The notes under the pieces were generated by a model, which did no database searches, was not told where the DNA came from, and saw only the letters and a list, made by a program, of their open reading frames with translations. The translations under genes and the position numbers were made by a program. From an uncultured Ruminococcus sp. (lineage in GTDB: Bacteria; Bacillota; Clostridia; Lachnospirales; Lachnospiraceae), in contig FMEL01000010.1 of NCBI GenBank assembly GCA_900066355.1, forward strand, positions 1 to 64,000: DNA of 64,000 nt. Direction: 5' to 3'. Of this stretch, positions 43,361 to 52,542 are shown in pieces (within the stretch, counting starts at the first letter, position 1; the number at the start of each line of letters is the position of its first letter).

Positions 43361-44865
43361 TATTTATGCCCCTCTCTTTCTTTCAGAGATGCTTCAAGCA
43401 GCATTTCCTGGGTTACAGTTTCCATATCGCCAAACTCACCTGCCACACGGCCGCTCTTCATTACAACGACTCTGTCTGCAACACCAAGAACCTCCGGCAT
43501 TTCAGAAGAAACCATAATGATTCCGTATCCTTTGCATGCCAGACTGTTCATAATCTCATAAATAGAATATTTTGCACCAACGTCGATACCCTTTGTAGGC
43601 TCGTCCATGATCAGAACCTTCTGATCGGAACTCAGCATCTTGGCAACAACGACTTTCTGCTGGTTACCACCTGACAGAGATGACGGCGGTGCTGTAATAT
43701 CGTTTGCTTTCAATTGGATCTTCTTGCACAGGGCAATCGCATTTTCCATTTCTTTATCTACATCCATCTGTCCGCCCTTTACAAACTGCTTCATGGAAGC
43801 GGAAGATACGTTCTGATAAATAGGAAGTTCATTTACAAGGCCCTGGGTCTGTCTGTTCTCCGGAAGAAGTCCGATTCCAAGATTAAGAGCATCGATCGGA
43901 CTCTTGATATCTACTTTCTTTCCTTCCAGACGGATCTCACCGCTGTCCGGATGCATGATACCATAAATTGTCTGACATACCTCAGTACGTCCTGCTCCTA
44001 CCAGACCTGTCAGTGCAAGGATCTCACCTTTACGTACATTGAAGGAAATATTCTTGAAATATCCTTCTTTGCTGATATTATCAACCTCAAGTACCACATC
44101 ACCGATCTTGGCTGTTTTCTCAGGATACATGGAATTCAGTTCACGACCAACCATTGCCTTTACAAGATCTGCATTTGTGATCTTGTCAACATCCCAGGAA
44201 CCAACATGTGTAGAATCACGAAATACGGTAACACGAGTAGCCAGCTCATACATATCTTCAAATCTGTGAGTGATAAAGATAATAGAAACGCCTTTGTCTC
44301 TCAGATCCTTTGCGATACGATATAACTGAAGACATTCATTTCTTGTAAGAGAAGCTGTCGGCTCATCCATGATCAGGATTCTTGCGTCACAGGAAAGTGC
44401 CTTTGCGATCTCAACCAGCTGCTGCTCTGCAACAGATAAGTTGCCCATCGGTTTGTTTACATCGATCTCTGCACTTAAAGGCTGAATCAGTTCTTTCGCA
44501 CGCTGTCTCATTGTCTTCCAGTCATAGAAGCCAAATTTATTCTTAATTTCCCGTCCCATAAAAATATTCTCTGTAACAGTCAGATCAGGGAACGCTGTTA
44601 CATGCTGATAAATAGCAGCAATTCCAAGTTTCGCTGAGTCTGTAGTGTTTCTTAATGTTACCTGCTCACCATCCAGCAGCATGATTCCGCTGTCCGGCTG
44701 ATGTACACCGGTAATGACCTTAATAAAAGTTGATTTACCAGCTCCGTTTTCTCCCATCAGAGCATGAATCTCGCCTCTTTTTAACTGAAAGTGAACTCCA
44801 TTCAGAGCTTTAACTCCACCAAATGTTTTTACTACATCTTTCAGTTCCAAGATATACTCACTCAT
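43360..44865 (-). CDS. Sugar ABC transporter ATPase, duplicated nucleotide-binding domains
   Basis: A 501-residue RbsA/RhaT-type ATPase with Walker A GENGAGKST, Walker B ILIMDEPTASL and signature NLSVAEQQL in the first half, and GLVGAGRTE, SLSGGNQQK and VLIMDEPTKGIDVGAK in the second. The ATG at 44865 has GGGAGG upstream and matches the paralogue's MSEYVLEL start; the longer frame to 44940 is unlikely. It is first gene of the operon, behind a promoter at 44930-44957, divergent from an AraC regulator. Confidence 0.93.
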   Translation of the reverse strand: MSEYILELKDVVKTFGGVKALNGVHFQLKRGEIHALMGENGAGKSTFIKVITGVHQPDSGIMLLDGEQVTLRNTTDSAKLGIAAIYQHVTAFPDLTVTENIFMGREIKNKFGFYDWKTMRQRAKELIQPLSAEIDVNKPMGNLSVAEQQLVEIAKALSCDARILIMDEPTASLTRNECLQLYRIAKDLRDKGVSIIFITHRFEDMYELATRVTVFRDSTHVGSWDVDKITNADLVKAMVGRELNSMYPEKTAKIGDVVLEVDNISKEGYFKNISFNVRKGEILALTGLVGAGRTEVCQTIYGIMHPDSGEIRLEGKKVDIKSPIDALNLGIGLLPENRQTQGLVNELPIYQNVSSASMKQFVKGGQMDVDKEMENAIALCKKIQLKANDITAPPSSLSGGNQQKVVVAKMLSSDQKVLIMDEPTKGIDVGAKYSIYEIMNSLACKGYGIIMVSSEMPEVLGVADRVVVMKSGRVAGEFGDMETVTQEMLLEASLKEREGHK

Positions 44866-45241
44866 TTTGTGTCTTACTCCTCCCTTTCCTTCGTTGTGAT
44901 TGAACTGCGTTGCGTTCTTTATGTATCTGATTTTATACAAATCATAGAGTTTTTCAATATATAAAATTGCTTTACAGGTATCAAAAATTGCGTTTTTGGC
45001 ACTTTTTTATATTTTACGACAAAAAACATCTTATCTTTTAACAATCTTCACATCAATTTCATCTACCTGTCAGTTTTTGTTTATCTATATTGCCAGTAAC
45101 GGATTTTGCATGAATTTTTTTCTTTATTTTGGTTCTTTGTACACTTTTTTTTCTTCTGTATTATTGTTATAATATAAAAATATTACAAGCTGCGTTCACT
45201 TTGTCCACAGCAGCTTGCTATCATTTCTTGTGGAGGTTTTT
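44866..45241. promoter_or_regulatory. Divergent control region between transporter ATPase and AraC gene
   Basis: On the minus strand TTGAAA (44952-44957), a 16-bp spacer and TAAAAT (44930-44935) form the transporter promoter. On the plus strand TATAAT lies near 45167 without a clear -35, and GGAGG precedes the AraC ATG at 45242. The AT-rich middle (44970-45130) has no strong repeat that I could see, so the AraC site is not located. Confidence 0.6.
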
Positions 45242-46108
45242 ATGCGACTGCCAAAACACATTATGCCTGATGACTATTTTTCAGTCACACCCAAAACAGA
45301 TATCCAGATCACATCACTTCCTTTCTATATAAAGGAAGCCGGATACTGCAATGACCGTAAATTTATCCGTGGGGCCTGCAATAATTATTCAGACTACTTA
45401 TTCGTCTATTCCCTGTGTACCATGAAGTTCAAAAAAAACGACGAAAAGTACCCCGTTCATTCCCATGATATCATTGTATCTGCCTGCAACACGCCCCTGA
45501 GTTTTTCCCTTCCTCTCTCCTATGGAAAGACACGACGCGAATATCTGTATTTTATCATCGGCGGTTCCCACGCACAGCAGTTTTACAATTATATCAGACG
45601 GCATGACTGTACGTTTCATTTCAACAAGCTTCACCATATGCTGGATCTTTTTCTTGAGATTCTTGAGATTGACTATAAATCAGCTCCTATGTCAGCACAA
45701 ATGCATGCCAGTTCTGTAGTGCATCAGATCTACCTGGAGCTCTACATTCTGTCCCAGAATATTCTGAACGCAAAAAAGCAGACTCCTGTGCAGGACAGTG
45801 CCGTAAACACAGCACTCAAATATATCCAGACGCATTATCAGAGCGATCTGAGCATCGACGCCGTCTGCAACAGTGTCAGTTTCTCAAAATATTACTTCTG
45901 CAAGCTGTTTAAAGAGCATATGGGAATCTCAATCCACCAGTATGTCACGGAATTCCGTGTTAATAAGTCCAAAGAACTTCTGAGTTATTCCAAACTCTCC
46001 ATTTCTGCAATCGCAACCTCTGTCGGATTTAAAAATGCACTTACCTACACGAGAAACTTCGAGAAGCTGGAGCATATGACGCCTTCTGAATACAGAGAAT
46101 TATACTAA
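45242..46108 (+). CDS. AraC-family transcriptional regulator
   Basis: A 288-residue regulator. The N-terminal ~165 residues are a divergent cupin-like sensor (YPVHSHDIIVSACNTPLSFSLPL, EYLYFIIGGSHAQQF). Residues ~185-285 hold two AraC helix-turn-helix motifs (LSIDAVCNSVSFSKYYFCKLFKEHMG, ISAIATSVGFKNALTYTRNFEKL, TPSEYRELY). The start at 45242 follows TGGAGG; a longer frame to 45215 lacks one. It diverges from the RhaS-type transporter and most likely regulates it (position-based inference). Confidence 0.9.
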   Translation: MRLPKHIMPDDYFSVTPKTDIQITSLPFYIKEAGYCNDRKFIRGACNNYSDYLFVYSLCTMKFKKNDEKYPVHSHDIIVSACNTPLSFSLPLSYGKTRREYLYFIIGGSHAQQFYNYIRRHDCTFHFNKLHHMLDLFLEILEIDYKSAPMSAQMHASSVVHQIYLELYILSQNILNAKKQTPVQDSAVNTALKYIQTHYQSDLSIDAVCNSVSFSKYYFCKLFKEHMGISIHQYVTEFRVNKSKELLSYSKLSISAIATSVGFKNALTYTRNFEKLEHMTPSEYRELY

Positions 46109-46176
46109 ATCTTTCATCGGAAGATATTTCTCTGGTAAGAATCCGGCAGATTTATAGAAAAAAGACATAAAAAGAA

Positions 46177-46197
46177 GCCCCGGAAAATCCGGGGTTT
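46177..46197. repeat. Target duplication, left copy (terminator hairpin)
   Basis: GCCCCGGAAAATCCGGGGTTT. It is repeated at 46568-46588 with one mismatch. It is also a terminator stem of the convergent genes. The A-rich arm AAGACATAAAAAGAA lies just left of it. Confidence 0.85.
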
Positions 46198-46567
46198 CAG
46201 ACTGTAGACAAACTTGGTGTTGGGTGTTATGCCCAGCACCATTTTTCTTTTAAAACTTCTTTTCTTTTTATTTTTTCAAAATCAACAAAAATCTGGCTGT
46301 ATTCCAGCCTCGTTTTTCCAGAATCTTTGCCAGTTTTTTCAGATTCATGCATGCGAAGGTAAGCCCGGCTTTCATTTCCATCCGCGCCTTTCCTACATAC
46401 TGCGTATATCGAAATCCATGCTGTTCTTTCGCTGTACCGAAGATCCTCTTTTTTATCTGCATTTTTCGTCATCATAAAAAACACCGCCCTTCTGATATTT
46501 ATTATATCAGAAAAGCGGTTCCAACAATAGCAAAACCCTGCAAAAGCAGGGCTTTGTCTACAGTCTG
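46198..46567. mobile_element. IS1182-family relic (370 bp, MITE-like)
   Basis: Perfect 15-bp terminal inverted repeats CAGACTGTAGACAAA and TTTGTCTACAGTCTG bound the element, and a 21-bp direct repeat lies outside. Inside, on the minus strand, about 64 codons at 46268-46462 encode the end of an IS1182-type transposase. The N-terminus and the DDE core are gone, so the element cannot move alone. A further hairpin (CCCTGC/GCAGGG) lies near the right end. Confidence 0.85.
46268..46462 (-). pseudogene. C-terminal fragment of IS1182-family transposase
   Basis: The reading KRIFGTAKEQHGFRYTQYVG, followed by KARMEMKAGLTFACMNLKK, is the typical C-terminus of IS1182-type (transposase_11-like) proteins, where a line of this kind closes the DDE domain. 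Only about 64 of the usual ~450-550 residues remain. It sits inside the bounded 370-bp element. Confidence 0.85.
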
Positions 46568-46588
46568 GCTCCGGAAAATCCGGGGTTT
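46568..46588. repeat. Target duplication, right copy (terminator hairpin)
   Basis: GCTCCGGAAAATCCGGGGTTT, followed by CTTTTTATGTCTT. It differs from the left copy by one base. With the left flank it restores one long palindromic bidirectional terminator, the original target. Confidence 0.85.
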
Positions 46589-46631
46589 CTTTTTATGTCT
46601 TCAGAACACTGCTTCAAAAGCTGTGTTCAGA

Positions 46632-47747
46632 TTAGTCGTACAGGTTTGGAGCGATTGTCTCGTCGTCCATGTTTGTGGAATCATACCAGTAACCATCTGT
46701 AGGAACATCTTCAAGTTCCTGTCCGTTAGCTGCTGCTGTCAGAGCGTAGATTGCATAGTAGCCCATCATCAGAGGAGACTGTGTAACTGCACCAAGGAAT
46801 GTTCCATCCTGAACTGCTGCTTTGATAATAGAACCAGCATCGAAACCAACACCGATAACGTCGCCGTTAGCTGCATCAGAACCAAGAACGTTCAGGTTTG
46901 CGTTAGCTGCAAGAACACCTTCTGCTGCTGTCTGGTTGGAACCGAAGATAGCGATGCAGTTTTCTTTGGAAAGGATAGCCTGAGCTTCATTGGAGCAAAG
47001 CTCTACAGTTGTCTGTGCCGGAACAGCTACCTGGATAACAACATCTGCATCAGCTTCTGTTGCATCAGCACCTTTAGCTGCGTTTACATAGAATTCGTTA
47101 CCTGCAACTGCTACTGTTTTGCCATCAGCCTGAAGCAGTTCGATCATTTTGTCGATGAATCCGCCACCACGCTGCTGAATGTTCTGAGCTGTAGCATCCT
47201 GGTTAACTTCACCGATAACAACCTGTCCGTCAGCGTTAGCTACAACATCTTTGATTGCATTATACATATTTTCTGCTGCTACAGAACCAGCCTGTGCGTT
47301 GTCTGTACAAACTTCGCAAGCGATAGATCCTTCCGGAGCATCTGCAATACCTGTATCAAATGTTACAACCGGGATTCCTTTGTCAGCGCAATCCTGAAGA
47401 GCGTCAAGTACAGAAGATGTATCACAAGCTGCCAGACCTAATCCAGCCGGGCTGGAAGCGATTGCTGTGTTAACCATGTTAACCTGGTCAGCGATATCGG
47501 ACTCACTGTTCGGTCCCTGTGCTGTATAAGTAACACCAAGTTCTTCAGCAGCCTTCTTCATACCTTCCTGAGCTGCATCCCAGTATGTGGACTGGAAAGA
47601 TTTAACCATCATCGGGAACTCATAAGCTTCGTTTGCTTTGAGATCTTTGAACTGATCCGGAAGATCAGCGGCCATAACTGTTGATGCAGACATACCTGCT
47701 ACCATTGCTGCACAGATGCTTAATGCTACTACTTTTTTGAAATTCAT
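46632..47747 (-). CDS. Sugar ABC transporter substrate-binding protein (RbsB type)
   Basis: A 371-residue secreted binding protein: signal peptide MNFKKVVALSICAAMVAGMS...VMAA, then Peripla_BP_4 (FPMMVKSFQSTYWDAAQEGMKKAAEELG, ADQVNMVNTAIASSPAGLGLAACD, GIPVVTFDTGI, CIAIFGSNQTAAEGVLAA, DVIGVGFDAGSIIKAAV). AGGAGGAAG precedes the ATG. It is last in the permease, ATPase, permease, binding protein operon. The ligand is unknown; the linked kinase/sensor genes and polyol genes suggest a sugar or sugar alcohol. Confidence 0.92.
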   Translation of the reverse strand: MNFKKVVALSICAAMVAGMSASTVMAADLPDQFKDLKANEAYEFPMMVKSFQSTYWDAAQEGMKKAAEELGVTYTAQGPNSESDIADQVNMVNTAIASSPAGLGLAACDTSSVLDALQDCADKGIPVVTFDTGIADAPEGSIACEVCTDNAQAGSVAAENMYNAIKDVVANADGQVVIGEVNQDATAQNIQQRGGGFIDKMIELLQADGKTVAVAGNEFYVNAAKGADATEADADVVIQVAVPAQTTVELCSNEAQAILSKENCIAIFGSNQTAAEGVLAANANLNVLGSDAANGDVIGVGFDAGSIIKAAVQDGTFLGAVTQSPLMMGYYAIYALTAAANGQELEDVPTDGYWYDSTNMDDETIAPNLYD

Positions 47748-47882
47748 AATTTACTTCCTCCTTATAAATTATATAGTTTTTATTATGATGATACGTCAGT
47801 AGGAAATTTCTGACGCCCCACATCCTTATGAAATTTTGGTTGTCAAAGCGGATATCAGTAATCCGCTTTGATTTTATACTGC

Positions 47883-48863
47883 TTACATAGCAGCTTTTTT
47901 CTTTTCTTTGACGATATCGATCAGGACTGCGATGATAAGTACAAGACCTGTGATGATCTGCTGCCAGTTTGCCTGCAGGCCGACATATGGAAGACCTGTT
48001 TTCAGAAGCATGATGACAAAGATACCAACAAATGTACCGATTACGGAACCGTAACCACCGGTTGCTGCAACACCACCGACGAATACACCGCCGATCGCAT
48101 CCATTTCAAGTCCGGCACCGGTACCAGGCTGTACAGTAGGTGTAACTGCTGCATAAGCGATAGCTGCAAGACCTACAAACAGACCACATACTACATAAAC
48201 CATTACATGGTAGAATTTTACGTTGATTCCTGAAAGAGCTGCTGCTTCTTTATTGGAACCGATTGCGATAGTGTAACGTCCGAATTTTGTATGATTCAGA
48301 ACGAATTCCATCAACAGTACCAGAATGATCATCCACAGGAAACCAATCGGGTAACGGGAAGCGCTTCTTCCTGTACCAACTGTAATCTTGAAGATTGTGT
48401 GGAACCATCCACCATCCTGTGTAAGTCCCGGCCATGGTGTAGCACTGCAGAGAGAGCCGGCACCACGGGTAATCATACATGTACAAAGAGTTGCAAGGAA
48501 TGGCGGCAGGTTCATGATTCCGATCAGGACACCATTCAGTGCTCCGATCGCAATTCCCAGTACCAGGCAAAGTACCATAGCTGCTGCTACCGGCCATCCG
48601 TGGCTTCTTACCATTGTTCCGGCGATCAGTGCGTAACACACCATACCGGTTCCGATTGACAGGTCTACACCACCAGTGATAAGAGGGAATGTAACACCGA
48701 TTGCCATCAGAAGATCATAGTAAGAAAAGTCCAACATACTTAAAATTGTTGTATACTGTCTGAACTCCTTACTCATAATAGAGAAGATTGCAGACAGTGC
48801 AATGATAACAAGTAAAACAATAAATCTCTGATCACTTATAATACTTTTTTTCTTCTTAGTCAT
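47883..48863 (-). CDS. Sugar ABC transporter permease
   Basis: A 326-residue BPD_transp_2 permease with the conserved GVTFPLITGGVDLSIGTGMV block, TCMITRGAGSLC and GGVFVGGVAATGGYGSVIGTFVG coupling region. The ATG at 48863 follows GGGGAGGA; the longer frame to 48938 would overlap the ATPase gene. It lies 13 nt after the ATPase stop. With the permease at 50412-51389 it forms the membrane heterodimer. Confidence 0.92.
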   Translation of the reverse strand: MTKKKKSIISDQRFIVLLVIIALSAIFSIMSKEFRQYTTILSMLDFSYYDLLMAIGVTFPLITGGVDLSIGTGMVCYALIAGTMVRSHGWPVAAAMVLCLVLGIAIGALNGVLIGIMNLPPFLATLCTCMITRGAGSLCSATPWPGLTQDGGWFHTIFKITVGTGRSASRYPIGFLWMIILVLLMEFVLNHTKFGRYTIAIGSNKEAAALSGINVKFYHVMVYVVCGLFVGLAAIAYAAVTPTVQPGTGAGLEMDAIGGVFVGGVAATGGYGSVIGTFVGIFVIMLLKTGLPYVGLQANWQQIITGLVLIIAVLIDIVKEKKKAAM

Positions 48864-48876
48864 GACTGTCCTCCCC

Positions 48877-50391
48877 TTAATTGATATTTCTTGTTGCCTT
48901 ATCCATGATGTGTTCCTGTGTTGCCTCAGAAATATCAATATTTCCTGTCACTTTACCTTCACACATTACAATGATACGGTCACTCATACGGAGAATCTCT
49001 GTCATTTCAGAAGAAATCATGATAATAGATTTTCCTTCTGCTGCCAGTTTACTCATTAACTTGTAAATTTCGTTCTTCGCACCGACATCGATACCTCTTG
49101 TCGGCTCATCGAAGATCAGGATATCACTGTCGCGGGTAAGCCACTTTGCAATAACGACTTTCTGCTGGTTACCACCGGAAAGGTTAACAACCAACTGGTC
49201 TCCGCTCGGTGTCTTTGTAGCAAGTTCTTTGATGTATTTCTCAGAAACTTCTTTTTCTTTTGCTTTATTGATTAAGATTCCACTTGTGAACTGCTCCATC
49301 GTTGCCAGTGTTGTATTTTCATTTACAGATTTCTGAACAACAACACCATATCTTCTTCTGTCCTCAGACAGATAACCGATACCACATTTAACAGCATCCT
49401 GTGGGGTGCGGATAGTTACTTCTTTGAGCTGTCCGCTCTGTTTGTCCATAATGGAAATCTTTCCGCTCTGTTTCGGATCGGCTCCAAACAGTGCTCTTGC
49501 AGTTTCGGTACGTCCTGCACCCATCAGACCGGAGAAACCAAGGATCTCACCTTTTCTCAGTTCGAAGCTTACGTCCTGAACCATCTTACCGGCATTCAGG
49601 TGTTCTACTTTAAGAACTACCGGTGCATCCGGTGCTACCATGCTGTGTTCCTTAGGATCTTCATAAATAACACGACCAACCATCATGTTGATGATGTCTT
49701 CTTTTGTACTGTCTTTTGTAATCAGAGTTCCTACATATCCACCATCTCGCATGACTGTTACACGGTCTGTGATGACTTTGATCTCATCCATACGATGTGA
49801 GATATATACGATACCGAGGTTCTTCTCACGAAGATCTCTGATGATTACGAACAGGTCAGCGATTTCTTTTTCTGTAAGAGCTGCTGACGGCTCATCGAAG
49901 ATGATAACTTCTGCTTTGTGGGAAATAGCTTTTGCGATCTCACACATCTGCTGTTTACCAACTGTTAAGTTGCTCATCTTTTCTCTTGGGTCGATCTCGA
50001 TGTTCAGATCCTTGAACAATTTCTTTGAATCTTCGATCATCTTCTTATCGTCTACACGGATACCCTTTTTCGGCTCACGTCCGATAAAGATGTTCTGTGC
50101 AACAGTCAGGTCACCGACCATATTTAATTCCTGATGTACGATTACGATACCATTGTCCTGTGCCTCACGTGTATTGTGGAAAGCCACTTCCTGACCTTTG
50201 TATGTAATAGAACCGGAATCCTTCTGATAAATACCGGTAAGAACTTTCATCAGTGTTGATTTACCGGCACCGTTCTCTCCCATAAGTGCATGTACTTCGC
50301 CGCGTCTTACTTCGAAATTAACGTGATCCAGGGCATGAACACCAGGAAAGGACTTATCAATATCCTTCATTGTTAAAATAACGTCACCCAT
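48877..50391 (-). CDS. Sugar ABC transporter ATPase, duplicated nucleotide-binding domains
   Basis: A 504-residue RbsA/MglA/XylG-type ATPase. Domain 1 has Walker A GENGAGKST, signature NLTVGKQQM and VIIFDEPSAAL; domain 2 has GLMGAGRTE, NLSGGNQQK and ILIFDEPTRGIDVGAK. It stands between two permease genes with short gaps (20 nt and 13 nt). AGGATGAAAC-type SD is present before the ATG. Confidence 0.93.
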   Translation of the reverse strand: MGDVILTMKDIDKSFPGVHALDHVNFEVRRGEVHALMGENGAGKSTLMKVLTGIYQKDSGSITYKGQEVAFHNTREAQDNGIVIVHQELNMVGDLTVAQNIFIGREPKKGIRVDDKKMIEDSKKLFKDLNIEIDPREKMSNLTVGKQQMCEIAKAISHKAEVIIFDEPSAALTEKEIADLFVIIRDLREKNLGIVYISHRMDEIKVITDRVTVMRDGGYVGTLITKDSTKEDIINMMVGRVIYEDPKEHSMVAPDAPVVLKVEHLNAGKMVQDVSFELRKGEILGFSGLMGAGRTETARALFGADPKQSGKISIMDKQSGQLKEVTIRTPQDAVKCGIGYLSEDRRRYGVVVQKSVNENTTLATMEQFTSGILINKAKEKEVSEKYIKELATKTPSGDQLVVNLSGGNQQKVVIAKWLTRDSDILIFDEPTRGIDVGAKNEIYKLMSKLAAEGKSIIMISSEMTEILRMSDRIIVMCEGKVTGNIDISEATQEHIMDKATRNIN

Positions 50392-50411
50392 TGTTTCATC
50401 CTCCCTTTCGA

Positions 50412-51389
50412 TCAGTTCTTTCTACGTCTTGCAGAAACGTCGGCATATACAGCTACGATTACGATGATACCTGTGATAATCATCTGCTGTCCTTTACCAA
50501 GACCAAATGCCATGATTCCCTGCTGCAGAAGAGAGATAATAAATACACCGATTACAGTACCGCCGATGGAAGCAAGTCCACCAACCATGGATGTACCACC
50601 CATTACACAACCAGCGATTGCTTCGTTGTTGTACTGATCGCCATAACCAGGCTGAACGGTTGTATATGTAGCTACGAAAAACAGTGCTCCAATTCCAACT
50701 AAAACACCGCAGATTACATAAGAAAGCATGTTCCATTTCTTTGTATCTACACCAGAAAGTCTTACGGCTTCTGTGTTGGATCCGAGGCAGAGGATGTAAC
50801 GTCCAGGTTTGGTATTGTAAAGAATGATTCCACAGATAATTGCTGCTCCGAGGAAGATTACCAGACCTACCGGAAATCCTTTATAAGATACGATGTTACG
50901 GAACCAGCCGTTTGCCGGGTCACTTGCCAGCGGCCAGCTTACGGACTGTGTTTTTGTGAATACAGATGCGATACCTTTTGCAATATTCATGGAAGCCATG
51001 GATACAATGAATGCCGGAACTGATAAGTAAGATACCAGCCATCCGTTAAAGATACCAAATGCAAGACCGATCAGTACACAGATTACCATTGCTGCTGCGC
51101 ATGGAACCTTGTAGCTTGTCATGCAGTAACCGGAAACGAGTGCACAGCAGAACATTACCGGTCCGATGGAGAAATCGATTCCTCCTGTTGCGATTACGAA
51201 TGTGACACCAAGTGACAGGAAGCCAAGGAAATATACATAGTTCAGTGTGGACTTGATACTGTCTCCAACAGGGAACTTACTTCCGAGAACCACCTTGAAA
51301 ACTACGAACATCAGAATCAGGATGCAGACAAGTAAGATCCTGTTCAGGCCGAGTTTTTTCACGATTGGATTTTGTTTCAGCTTTTCCAA
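50412..51389 (-). CDS. Sugar ABC transporter permease (TTG start)
   Basis: A 325-residue BPD_transp_2 permease (GVTFVIATGGIDFSIGPVMF, SMASMNIAKGIASVF, GCVMGGTSMVGGLASIGGTVIG). The best start is a TTG at 51387-51389: AAGGAGGG lies 5 nt upstream and the product starts MEKLKQNPIVKKLGLNRI, a normal family start. The ATG of the longer frame at 51458 lies inside the promoter. It is first in the transporter operon. Confidence 0.9.
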   Translation of the reverse strand: MEKLKQNPIVKKLGLNRILLVCILILMFVVFKVVLGSKFPVGDSIKSTLNYVYFLGFLSLGVTFVIATGGIDFSIGPVMFCCALVSGYCMTSYKVPCAAAMVICVLIGLAFGIFNGWLVSYLSVPAFIVSMASMNIAKGIASVFTKTQSVSWPLASDPANGWFRNIVSYKGFPVGLVIFLGAAIICGIILYNTKPGRYILCLGSNTEAVRLSGVDTKKWNMLSYVICGVLVGIGALFFVATYTTVQPGYGDQYNNEAIAGCVMGGTSMVGGLASIGGTVIGVFIISLLQQGIMAFGLGKGQQMIITGIIVIVAVYADVSARRRKN

Positions 51390-51437
51390 TTTTTCGCCCT
51401 CCTTAAAAGTTTTAGACACACATCTTGCGTTTTCTAT

Positions 51438-51466
51438 ATAATACCGTGAATACTGCACAATTGTAA
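51438..51466 (-). promoter_or_regulatory. Promoter of the 46.6-51.4 kb transporter
   Basis: Minus-strand TTACAA (51461-51466), a 17-bp spacer and TATTAT (51438-51443), followed by a ~40-nt leader to the TTG start. It lies just behind the terminator of the sensor operon, so transport genes have their own promoter, presumably the target of the YesN-type regulator. Confidence 0.6.
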
Positions 51467-51486
51467 TGGAAAATCTTACAAAAAAA

Positions 51487-51523
51487 GGTTAAATATTTAC
51501 GGTTCGTCCATAAATATTTAACC
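51487..51523 (-). terminator. Terminator of the sensor operon
   Basis: GGTTAAATATTTACGG pairs with CCATAAATATTTAACC (one mismatch) around a short loop, with T7 on the minus strand and T5 on the plus strand. It lies between the binding-protein-like sensor and the transporter promoter. Confidence 0.8.
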
Positions 51524-51549
51524 CTTTTTATATTTTTTTTACTATTTTA

Positions 51550-52542
51550 CTAGGAAAGCTTCAATGTATTGAACGGAAACAGCAGTTTTTCGATTTCACT
51601 GTCATACATATTATCCGGTGTCACAAGTTCGCACCCGGAGTTTATATCTTTCTCATAGCTCTTACCGCGGAGCATCAGAATGGTCTCTTTTACACCAATA
51701 TAACCCATCTTAAAAGCTTTCTGTACAACAAGGCCTTTAAATACTCCGTTTTCCATAAGCTGAACAGCCTCCTGCGAACTGTCTACGCCGACTACCTGGA
51801 TTCTGTCTTTGGCTCCGGCCGCTTTTACTGCCCGCGCCGCTCCGACAGACGAATACTCATTCATTCCGGCAACCATCTTGAGATTTGGATATTTTTCCAT
51901 AAGCTCCTGCGTAAGTTTACGCGATTTCTCATACTGGGAATCGCAGTAAACTACTTCAACAATATTTTGTGCCAGATCTCCGAGTCCTTTGCGGAAGCCT
52001 TCTTCACGCTCGACTGCAGTTGATACTCCTTTGACATGGGCAACGATCGCAATCTGATCATCCGGACCAAGAAGTGTTGCCGCAAATTTCCCCAGTTTTT
52101 CTCCTGCCTCGAGGTTATCTGTCGCTACCGTCAGATCCTGTACTTTCTCCTCGGTATAAGAATCGATAAAACTGATGCGGATACCTTTTTCTTTTGCCTC
52201 TTTCAGAAGATCATTGGATTCTGTAAAACTGGATGGTGAAAAAAGGATTGCATCCGGTTCTTCAGAAATAGCTTCTTTCAGAAGTTCATTCTGCCGCTCA
52301 ATATCATTTTCCTCTGCCGGTGCTTTGATCTCAATATCGGCATTATATTCTTTGGCTGCCATTTTGGTTCCGAGGATCAGTGCTTTCCAGAAATCATTCG
52401 TGCTGTCCTCAACTTTTGGAATATAAACAAGGGACATTCTTCTTTCTTCAATTTTTTTCTGGCGGTACCACGCAGCGCCTCCGATTCCTCCGATCAGACA
52501 GACAACCAGGCAGATACTCAGCCATTTTTTCTTTTTTATCAT
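51550..52542 (-). CDS. Membrane-anchored sugar-binding sensor protein (XylFII-like)
   Basis: A 330-residue Peripla_BP_4 protein. It starts MIKKKKWLSICLVVCLIGG, a single hydrophobic helix without a lipobox or clear cleavage site, then RQKKIEERRM. It is therefore probably tethered outside the cell. The binding fold is intact (LVYIPKVEDSTNDFWKALILG, QNELLKEAISEEPDAILFSPSS, VVGVDSSQEAVQLMENGVFKG). It overlaps the histidine kinase gene by 4 nt and is last in the response regulator, kinase, sensor operon. By analogy with XylFII-LytS it would pass ligand binding to the kinase, not feed a permease. Confidence 0.85.
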   Translation of the reverse strand: MIKKKKWLSICLVVCLIGGIGGAAWYRQKKIEERRMSLVYIPKVEDSTNDFWKALILGTKMAAKEYNADIEIKAPAEENDIERQNELLKEAISEEPDAILFSPSSFTESNDLLKEAKEKGIRISFIDSYTEEKVQDLTVATDNLEAGEKLGKFAATLLGPDDQIAIVAHVKGVSTAVEREEGFRKGLGDLAQNIVEVVYCDSQYEKSRKLTQELMEKYPNLKMVAGMNEYSSVGAARAVKAAGAKDRIQVVGVDSSQEAVQLMENGVFKGLVVQKAFKMGYIGVKETILMLRGKSYEKDINSGCELVTPDNMYDSEIEKLLFPFNTLKLS

